Source: Flavobacteriales bacterium (GTDB lineage: Bacteria > Bacteroidota > Bacteroidia > Flavobacteriales_D > Sanyastnellaceae). Taken from it: DNA of 5,060 bases. How positions within the stretch are numbered: the first letter of the stretch is position 1; each line of letters opens with the position of its first letter. The DNA lies in NCBI GenBank assembly GCA_947457325.1, contig CANGVU010000131.1:1-5060 (forward strand), in the 5' to 3' direction. Positions 1 through 5,060 of the stretch are shown here, one piece after another. Made by a program: the position numbers and the translations under genes. The notes under the pieces are model-generated. The model saw only the letters and a list, made by a program, of their open reading frames with translations. It searched no databases and was not told where the DNA came from.

Positions 1-1178
1 ACTTCGCGGGCTTGGGCTTTATTGAAAGTGAAATTCAATTTGGGATCTAACTCAGGATCGGGGTTTGCAAAATTGATGGTCGGAGGAACGATGTTGTTCT
101 TCACTGCCATGATGGTAGCGATGGCCTCAATGGCACCGGCAGCTCCCAGCAAGTGACCCGTCATAGATTTGGTACTGGAGATATTCAGATTGTAAGCATG
201 TTCTCCAAATACATGTTGGATGGCCTTGGCTTCTTGCACATCACCCAATGGGGTAGATGTTCCGTGAACATTGATGTAATCAATTTCCTCTGGTTTGATC
301 TCTGCATCTTCCAAAGCAGCGCGCATTACATTTAAAGCACCCAATCCTTCTGGATGAGGAGCTGTAATGTGATAGGCATCTGCGCTCATTCCACCGCCGA
401 TGACCTCAGCATAAATATTAGCACCTCTTGCCAATGCATGATCCAACGATTCCAATATCAAGCAACCGCCACCCTCACCCAAAACAAAACCATCTCTGGT
501 TTGGTCAAAAGGACGAGATGCCGTGCTGAAATTATCATTGTTTTCTGACAAAGCTTTTAGCGCATTGAATCCACCCACACCCGCTTCAGTGATTGCCGCT
601 TCAGAACCTCCTGTAACAAAAATATCAGCCTTACCCAGGCGGATGTAATTGTAAGAGTCAATGATAGCGTTGTTAGAAGAAGCACATGCAGAAACAGTGG
701 TATAATTTGGACCTCTGAATCCGTATTGGATGGAGATAAAGCCTGAAGCAATATCTGCAATCATTTTGGGAATGAAGAATGGGTTAAATCTTGGGGTGCC
801 ATCGCCGTGTGCAAAGTTGAAACACTCCTGTTGGAATGTATACAAACCGCCAATGCCAGAACCCCAAATAACACCAACTCTGTCTTTGTTTACTTTTTCA
901 AGATCGATACCACTATCCTCTACAGCTTGCTTAGCCACAACCATGGCGTAGTGCGTGTAGGGATCCATTTTACGGGCTTCTTTTCTTTCAATATGGTCTT
1001 CGATGTTGAAACCTTTCAGTTCACAAGCGAAGCGCGTTTTGAATTTAGAAGCGTCAAATCTTGTAATAAGATTTGCCCCGCTTGTTCCAGCAAGCAGGGC
1101 ATTCCAATACTCGGGTACCGAATTTCCTAGGGGAGTCAAGGCTCCCAATCCAGTAACAACGACCCTTTTTAGTTCCAT
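1..1178 (-). CDS. fabF: 3-oxoacyl-[acyl-carrier-protein] synthase II, C-terminus cut by window edge
   Basis: This condensing enzyme of type II fatty-acid synthesis elongates acyl-ACP by decarboxylative Claisen condensation with malonyl-ACP in the cytoplasm. The frame is open for 392 codons from the ATG at 1178 to the left edge. The N-terminus reads MELKRVVVTGLGALTPLG, the usual thiolase-fold start. The catalytic cysteine is C165 in TVSACASS, and the two catalytic histidines are H305 in NVHGTSTPLGD and H342 in KSMTGHLLGAAG, with K337 before the latter. These match the E. coli Cys163/His303/Lys335/His340 set with an offset of two. About 20-25 residues are missing, including the expected GFGG gating loop. 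The start is firm because an in-frame stop lies at 1197-1199 just upstream. No Shine-Dalgarno sequence precedes it. The gene follows acpP by 26 bases and should share its transcript. FabB is less likely, given the length and the ACP neighbour. Confidence 0.97.
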   Translation of the reverse strand, partial: MELKRVVVTGLGALTPLGNSVPEYWNALLAGTSGANLITRFDASKFKTRFACELKGFNIEDHIERKEARKMDPYTHYAMVVAKQAVEDSGIDLEKVNKDRVGVIWGSGIGGLYTFQQECFNFAHGDGTPRFNPFFIPKMIADIASGFISIQYGFRGPNYTTVSACASSNNAIIDSYNYIRLGKADIFVTGGSEAAITEAGVGGFNALKALSENNDNFSTASRPFDQTRDGFVLGEGGGCLILESLDHALARGANIYAEVIGGGMSADAYHITAPHPEGLGALNVMRAALEDAEIKPEEIDYINVHGTSTPLGDVQEAKAIQHVFGEHAYNLNISSTKSMTGHLLGAAGAIEAIATIMAVKNNIVPPTINFANPDPELDPKLNFTFNKAQARE

Positions 1179-1204
1179 GAGGAAAGGGTTATACGATTAA
1201 TAAA

Positions 1205-1441
1205 TTACTTCGTGTTGTTTTCGATATAATCGATGGCCTGACCGACAGTGACAATTTTCTCTGCTTGGTCATCAGGAATAGCAATGCTAAACTCCTTTTC
1301 AAATTCCATGATCAACTCTACGGTGTCCAAAGAGTCTGCACCCAAATCATTGGTGAAGCTAGCTTCACGCTTCACATCTGCTTCATCCACACCGAGTTTG
1401 TCAACGATGATGGCTGTAACTTTCTTTGCAATTTCTGACAT
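1205..1441 (-). CDS. acpP: Acyl carrier protein
   Basis: This small acidic cytoplasmic protein carries growing acyl chains on a 4'-phosphopantetheine arm for fatty-acid, phospholipid and lipid A synthesis. It is complete at 78 residues, the usual family length. The prosthetic group would attach to S37 in the motif [16 protein letters not shown] (D36-S37-L38), at the start of helix II, the recognition helix rich in glutamate. The N-terminal helix (about residues 2-15) and the C-terminal VGQAIDYIE helix are also typical. The ATG at 1441 is supported by an in-frame stop a few codons upstream (1454-1456). The gene is first in an acpP-fabF operon, an arrangement common in bacteria including Bacteroidota. 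No Shine-Dalgarno sequence is visible. Nothing about the protein is unusual. Confidence 0.98.
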   Translation of the reverse strand: MSEIAKKVTAIIVDKLGVDEADVKREASFTNDLGADSLDTVELIMEFEKEFSIAIPDDQAEKIVTVGQAIDYIENNTK

Positions 1442-1545
1442 ATCTGTCGATTTTTAATTGGTTAAACGCGTTCAAAAGTAATATTTTTTATTGAATTGAA
1501 AATTTTTTTTTTCGATTGGGTCATTTTTCTTGAAATATTTGCCTT
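1442..1545. other. AT-rich divergent intergenic region between acpP and the thiF-like gene
   Basis: These 104 bases must hold the control signals for both directions. The minus-strand promoter for acpP is annotated separately. A run of ten T occupies 1503-1512. On the plus strand only a weak candidate promoter is seen: TTG at 1516-1518 and AATATTTG at 1534-1541, one mismatch from TAnnTTTG but with a short 15-base spacer. If real, it would place the transcript start close to the GTG at 1546 and favour the ATG at 1561 as the true start of the thiF-like gene. No hairpin terminator is apparent. Confidence 0.5.
1473..1502 (-). promoter_or_regulatory. Probable Bacteroidota-type promoter for acpP-fabF
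   Basis: Read on the minus strand, TACTTTTG (plus-strand CAAAAGTA at 1473-1480) is an exact match to the TAnnTTTG -7 consensus of the Bacteroidota primary sigma factor. A weak -33 candidate, TTTTC (complement of 1498-1502), lies 17 bases upstream instead of the preferred TTG. Transcription would start near 1466, giving a leader of about 25 bases before the acpP ATG at 1441. The -7 match is seen directly; the start site is inferred. Confidence 0.6.
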
Positions 1546-2274
1546 GTGGATAACGAGTCAATGTATAGTAGGCAAGGGAAAATACCCTTTTTGGATTCCC
1601 TAAAGCAGCAGCAATGGAGGGAAAAGAAAATTTTGATTTTGGGGTGTGGAGGACTGGGAAACGGGGTGCTAATGAGTTTGGCTCGAATGGGTTTTGCGCA
1701 TTTTGTATTGATAGATGGGGATAAGGTGGAACTATCCAATTTACACCGCCAATGGATGTTTACCCAGGAACAAATTGGAATTTCTAAAGTGAAAGCTGCT
1801 GAAGACTGGTTGCGCTGTTATGCTCCTCATGCTCAAACAGTCATTATTGATCAATTTGTTTCGACTCACTTTGATGAAACTTTTATTCCATCGGGTGTTG
1901 ATGTGGTTGTGGATTGCACCGATCAAGTATCTGCTAAATACTGGATTGAAGAGTATTGTAAAAGAACGAATGTCCCCTGGGTAATGGGGTCAGTGGAGCA
2001 GTGGGAAGGTCAGGTAAGTGTGTTTGAATATCCAGATGAGAATCAAAAGAAGTGGTCATACTCGGATTGGGTTGGATCAGCATTGAAAGATTACATGGTT
2101 GGGTCCTGCGAACAGCGAGGCGTTTTTCCGCCGGCCGTTCAATGGATTGCGCAAATGCAAGTATTGGAAACTTGTCGTATATGCAATGGATTGCCGGCTG
2201 CCTTTAATGGGAGAATAGGTTATTGGAACATGTGGAACAACATGTACCTCGCTTTAGATTTGATTCAAGGATAA
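1546..2274 (+). CDS. ThiF/MoeB/HesA-family E1-like adenylyltransferase lacking the zinc-binding cysteines
   Basis: Members of this family adenylate the C-terminal glycine of a ubiquitin-like sulfur carrier (ThiS, MoaD) or a similar peptide using ATP. The 242-residue product has the N-terminal YSRQ motif (R9), the nucleotide loop GCGGLG (33-38), LIDGDKVELSNLHRQ (D57, D59, N65, R68), K81 in ISKVKAA, and DCTDQ (D123, D126), where the usual asparagine is glutamine. WEGQVSVFEY (153-162) and SCEQRGV (C188, at the ThiF/MoeB reactive-cysteine position) follow. The first zinc CxxC of MoeB corresponds here to W170-S173, without cysteine, and the protein ends before the second CxxC. A CRIC pair (C210, C213) lies elsewhere, in the region following the GV motif. 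The start drawn is GTG at 1546; ATG at 1561 is possible but would begin inside the motif region. The gene is divergent from acpP and 49 bases upstream of a glycosyltransferase. No thi or moa gene is in view, so the substrate is unknown and no symbol is given. Confidence 0.85.
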   Translation: MDNESMYSRQGKIPFLDSLKQQQWREKKILILGCGGLGNGVLMSLARMGFAHFVLIDGDKVELSNLHRQWMFTQEQIGISKVKAAEDWLRCYAPHAQTVIIDQFVSTHFDETFIPSGVDVVVDCTDQVSAKYWIEEYCKRTNVPWVMGSVEQWEGQVSVFEYPDENQKKWSYSDWVGSALKDYMVGSCEQRGVFPPAVQWIAQMQVLETCRICNGLPAAFNGRIGYWNMWNNMYLALDLIQG

Positions 2275-2323
2275 TTTTCAAATTGAGTTTTTATAGTTTC
2301 ATCGTTTGTCTTTATCATTGTGC

Positions 2324-3499
2324 ATGCGTTGGTTGATTTTAACAGATGGAATAAGCCCCTTTGAAATAGGGGGAATGCAGAAGCATAGTTATAATCTCAC
2401 CAAGCAACTGTTGCTCAATGGCGAAACAGTTACTTTGTTTCATTGTGTAACGGGTTCTAAGAAATTGCCTTCATCGGAAGAAGTATTTTCCGCCCTGGGG
2501 TGCAATGAATCCGCATTGAATCACTTAACCGTAAAGGCATTTCGCTTTCCAAAGTTGGGAGGTATGCCAGGTCATTATATCCGGGAATCGTATTTGTTGA
2601 GTTGTCTTTATTTTGAATCCATAAAAGAGTCATTGAGCGGCTTTGATGTGGTCTTTGCCCAAGGTTTTACGGGTTGGAAATTTATTGAGGAGAAAAAGAA
2701 GTTGAGGAGTAAATCAGTGCCAGTCATCAATCATTTTCATGGTTTGGAAATGTTTCAGAAGACTTATGGATGGCGCAGTGCTATCCAAAAGTGGATGTTG
2801 CAAGGGGTTGCCAAATGGAACGTTTCCAACGCCGATGCAACGATTTCATTGGGAGGTAAAATCAATGACATTTTATTGCAATTGGGAATTCCCAATAATA
2901 GGATTTTAACCATTTCAAGCGGAGTAGATGAGAATTGGTTTGTTCAACAACCCGCTTCGAAAGGAAGCGTGCCGAAAATTTTATTTGTCGGTAGATATGA
3001 ACGAAGGAAAGGTTTGAAGGAATTGATACGAGCATACAAGTTGGTATTAAAAAACAATAAGGAGGTTCAATTGTCAATCGTTGGTCCCATTCCCAATCAT
3101 TTGAAAGACCATCAATCTGGCCTAGAATATTTTGGTGAAGTGAAAGATGAACTGAGAATGAAGCGCATTATGGATGAGCATCATATTTTAATTGTTCCCT
3201 CTATTTCTGAAGGGATGCCAACGGTAATATTGGAAGCCATGTCCCGTGGACTGGCCATCATCTGTACAGATGTGGGGGCCAATAGAGTGATGGTCAGTGA
3301 AGAGAACGGATGGCTGATAGATCATGTTTCAATTTCTGAGATTTCGCAAAGGTTACAGAATGTATTAGATTTGGATTGTATCAAATTGGGTAAAATGGGG
3401 AATACTTCCTTAGAAAGAGTCAAGGACAATTGGGGATGGTCAAATGTGGGAGTCAGACACATTGAGATTATTGGGGATTTTGTAAAAAGTTTAAAATGA
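2324..3499 (+). CDS. GT4-type (GT-B fold) glycosyltransferase
   Basis: This is a probable retaining glycosyltransferase that moves a sugar from a nucleotide-sugar donor to a lipid-linked glycan at the cytoplasmic face of the inner membrane. It has 391 residues from the ATG at 2324, a normal length for the family. The N-terminal acceptor domain begins MRWLILTDGISPFEIGGMQK, with the GG loop and the following helix. The linker region has a typical ILTISSGVDENWF segment. The C-terminal donor domain begins KILFVGRYERRKG (R224, K229, the expected phosphate-binding pair) and carries the EX7E motif EGMPTVILE (E296, E304), followed by GLAIICTDVGANRVMVSEENG. An in-frame TTG at 2306 would add six residues (MSLSLC), but the ATG fits the first beta strand better. 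Its stop overlaps the next start as ATGA, suggesting translational coupling. Donor and acceptor sugars cannot be told from the sequence. Confidence 0.92.
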   Translation: MRWLILTDGISPFEIGGMQKHSYNLTKQLLLNGETVTLFHCVTGSKKLPSSEEVFSALGCNESALNHLTVKAFRFPKLGGMPGHYIRESYLLSCLYFESIKESLSGFDVVFAQGFTGWKFIEEKKKLRSKSVPVINHFHGLEMFQKTYGWRSAIQKWMLQGVAKWNVSNADATISLGGKINDILLQLGIPNNRILTISSGVDENWFVQQPASKGSVPKILFVGRYERRKGLKELIRAYKLVLKNNKEVQLSIVGPIPNHLKDHQSGLEYFGEVKDELRMKRIMDEHHILIVPSISEGMPTVILEAMSRGLAIICTDVGANRVMVSEENGWLIDHVSISEISQRLQNVLDLDCIKLGKMGNTSLERVKDNWGWSNVGVRHIEIIGDFVKSLK

Positions 3500-4761
3500 A
3501 GAATCTATTTAAGATTTTTATTTTTCTTCACATTTTCTGCAGTGCATTGGTGCTTTTTAAAACGCCCATTGAGTTTTATCCGGGCTATATCTCTTATTTC
3601 CTTTTGCCATTGTTTTTTGCCAAATACGGTCCACCTGTGGTACCGATGTTGATTTTCATTTTTTTCTACATTGTCGGATTATTCTTCATACCATCAGAAT
3701 TAAATACGCTTCAACAACTGAATAAAGTTACCTTGGGTTTTTTGTTGTCATTATCATTTTTCGAATACGTAATACGGGGTTTTGACTTTGATGTAAAAGC
3801 CGTTTTTAAGTTCTATGTGAAGTGCGCTTTTGTTGTCAGTGTTATTGCATTGATCCAATATTCCACATATCAAATTGGTTTTTCCCCTGGTTACAATTAT
3901 CGTTGGTTGTTTAATAAATGGGGTGTAATTGTCGGAGAGGGCGGGATAAGGGTGAATTCGCTTTTTTCTGAACCCGCATACTATGCATCATCCATGGCGC
4001 CTGCTTTTTTTGTTGCTGTTTATAATTTGCTCAATAGAAAATCCCCTGTCTTTATTACTTTGTTTCAAAGTGTACTTATCATAATGGCTTATCCACTCAC
4101 AAGAAGCAGCGTTGGAATGTTTGGAATTGTATTAACGTTAATTTTATTGGTGATTAATTCGGGATTCATTCGTTATGGATTATTTATTGCGGCATTGCTG
4201 TTTTTTGGTTTTAATTATGCCTACACCAACGTTGTCGATTTTAGAGATCGCGTAGATGGAACTTTTGAGATTTATAATACAGGTAATGTTTATAGTTATG
4301 ACATTCATGGAAGTAGTTTTGTGTTGTATAATCACACACACATTGCATCAGAAAATTTTAAAGAACACCCTTTGTTTGGTACAGGGTTGGGTTCCCATGA
4401 AACAGCTTTCAACAATTATTCATTAACCAATATGCAAGGAGTTGTAGACATTGAGTTTAATAAAGCGGATGCCAATTCAATGGCTTTGCGATTAATGTCT
4501 GAGACGGGATTGGCGGGCTTGATGCTTTTTGGGTTGTTTTTTATCATGAACTGGCTCATAAAGCCTTTTGCAGTGGATGAAGAATATTGGATTATTAATA
4601 ATGCTTGCTTTCTAATCATATCCCTTCAGCTGCTCCGTCAGGGTAATTACTATTATTGTGGTTTTCCACTATTCATGTGGTTGTATTACTATTCAAAGAA
4701 GAAGAATAAAGAAGAGAAAATTCCAGAAATGAAGGAATTTAAATTCAAAGCAAATGTCTAG
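3496..4761 (+). CDS. Wzy/O-antigen-ligase-like polysaccharide membrane protein
   Basis: This 421-residue integral inner-membrane protein has about ten hydrophobic segments, roughly at residues 5-21, 31-43, 49-65, 77-93, 108-127, 163-178, 186-200, 206-220, 225-243 and 338-355, with a further one or two at 366-398. Between the segments ending near 243 and starting near 338 lies a long polar loop, the large periplasmic loop expected for Wzy polymerases and WaaL-type ligases. It contains FKEHPLFGTGLGSHE (288-302), the usual end of that loop in this superfamily. R152 in RVNSLFSEPAYYA (152-164) and R203 in PLTRSSVG are conserved-type positions. The tail (400-421) is lysine-rich and probably cytoplasmic. 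The protein likely polymerises or ligates undecaprenyl-linked oligosaccharide; sequence alone does not separate polymerase from ligase. Its ATG overlaps the preceding stop by four bases, and its end overlaps the next gene by eight. Confidence 0.85.
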   Translation: MKNLFKIFIFLHIFCSALVLFKTPIEFYPGYISYFLLPLFFAKYGPPVVPMLIFIFFYIVGLFFIPSELNTLQQLNKVTLGFLLSLSFFEYVIRGFDFDVKAVFKFYVKCAFVVSVIALIQYSTYQIGFSPGYNYRWLFNKWGVIVGEGGIRVNSLFSEPAYYASSMAPAFFVAVYNLLNRKSPVFITLFQSVLIIMAYPLTRSSVGMFGIVLTLILLVINSGFIRYGLFIAALLFFGFNYAYTNVVDFRDRVDGTFEIYNTGNVYSYDIHGSSFVLYNHTHIASENFKEHPLFGTGLGSHETAFNNYSLTNMQGVVDIEFNKADANSMALRLMSETGLAGLMLFGLFFIMNWLIKPFAVDEEYWIINNACFLIISLQLLRQGNYYYCGFPLFMWLYYYSKKKNKEEKIPEMKEFKFKANV

Positions 4762-5060
4762 AAAAGTTGTTTTTCTTGTTCGCGAGCTATCAGGATATTT
4801 TGTATCCTGCATACAGTTTTGGAAGAAAAATTTTGAAGGTGATTTATTCGTGATCTATTGGCCAACCAATCACGATGCACCATTTCAATGGCAAATGAAT
4901 GCCAATATCAATTGGATTAAGAAATCAGATTTTTTTCAGACGTATGATCAAGAAGAATTTTGGATAGAGACGCAACATCTCTTTGTAGCTGGTTGGGGAG
5001 ATACTGAATACAATAGAATCATCAAAGATTATCGCAGTATTCCAAAAACTATTTTGTTCG
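4754..5060 (+). CDS. Probable glycosyltransferase, N-terminal part, cut by window edge
   Basis: The frame opens with an ATG at 4754, inside the last codons of the Wzy-like gene (8-base overlap), and stays open for 102 codons to the right edge. The product starts MSRKVVFLVRELSGYF, a first beta strand and turn, with no signal peptide. It goes on through a beta-strand-like LFVIYWPTN (31-39) to FVAGWGDTEYNRIIKDY (77-93). The AGW...Y motif followed by a helix and an IPKTILF strand resembles the N-terminal Rossmann domain of GT4-like glycosyltransferases found in Bacteroidota polysaccharide clusters. The donor domain with the EX7E motif would lie beyond the window, so the assignment rests on this half domain and on the context. 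Overlap with the previous gene indicates coupled translation. No function more precise than sugar transfer in the same polysaccharide pathway can be supported. Confidence 0.65.
   Translation, partial: MSRKVVFLVRELSGYFVSCIQFWKKNFEGDLFVIYWPTNHDAPFQWQMNANINWIKKSDFFQTYDQEEFWIETQHLFVAGWGDTEYNRIIKDYRSIPKTILF

Noticed and set aside
557..760. Open frame of 67 codons on the minus strand, and several plus-strand frames between 153 and 1200
   Set aside because: They lie inside the fabF coding region in other frames, and their translations show no recognisable motifs, while the fabF frame carries the full set of catalytic residues.
1248..1457. Plus-strand open frame opposite acpP
   Set aside because: It is antisense to a certain acyl carrier protein gene, and its serine-rich translation is what the complement of an acidic ACP would give.
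1454..1465. TTAATTGGTTAA in the acpP leader as a possible operator
   Set aside because: It is not a true palindrome, since only the TTAA ends match, and in AT-rich DNA such short matches are expected by chance.
2281..2323. Possible promoter before the GT4 gene (TTG at 2283-2285, ATCGTTTG at 2301-2308)
   Set aside because: The -7 candidate lacks the leading TA and the spacer is only 15 bases, so it is too weak to annotate; read-through from the E1-like gene is equally likely.
4416..4619. Minus-strand open frame of 67 codons
   Set aside because: It is a shadow of the Wzy-like gene, which has a continuous hydrophobic pattern and overlapping neighbours on the plus strand.

Overview
The window looks like a chromosomal segment of a member of the Bacteroidota. 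The evidence is an AT-leaning base composition, starts that lack a Shine-Dalgarno sequence, a TAnnTTTG-type -7 promoter element upstream of acpP, and an adjacent acpP-fabF pair with Bacteroidota-like protein sequences. The exact genus cannot be told from what is visible.

Layout: the left third (1-1441, minus strand) is a core fatty-acid synthesis operon. acpP (acyl carrier protein, complete) is followed after 26 bases by fabF (3-oxoacyl-ACP synthase II), which runs off the left edge with only its extreme C-terminus missing. A 104-base AT-rich divergent intergenic region (1442-1545) holds the likely acpP promoter and a run of ten T.

The right two thirds (1546-5060, plus strand) holds four genes in one direction. 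The first is a ThiF/MoeB/HesA-type E1-like adenylyltransferase that keeps its adenylation residues but lacks both zinc-binding cysteine pairs. The second is a GT4-type glycosyltransferase. The third is a multi-spanning Wzy/O-antigen-ligase-like membrane protein. The fourth is the N-terminal part of a probable further glycosyltransferase, cut by the right edge. The last three overlap one another by 4 and 8 bases, so they are very probably co-transcribed and translationally coupled, and they look like the start of a surface polysaccharide (O-antigen, capsule or exopolysaccharide) cluster. The E1-like gene lies 49 bases upstream of the first glycosyltransferase and may belong to the same transcript, but nothing in the window shows its substrate.

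How the genes work together: AcpP carries acyl chains that FabF elongates. In the second block, the glycosyltransferases would build a lipid-linked oligosaccharide in the cytoplasm and the Wzy-like protein would polymerise or ligate it on the periplasmic side. I see no RNA gene, insertion sequence, CRISPR array or phage gene. No clearly novel system is evident; the most unusual item is the zinc-less, orphan E1-like protein at the boundary between the housekeeping operon and the polysaccharide genes.
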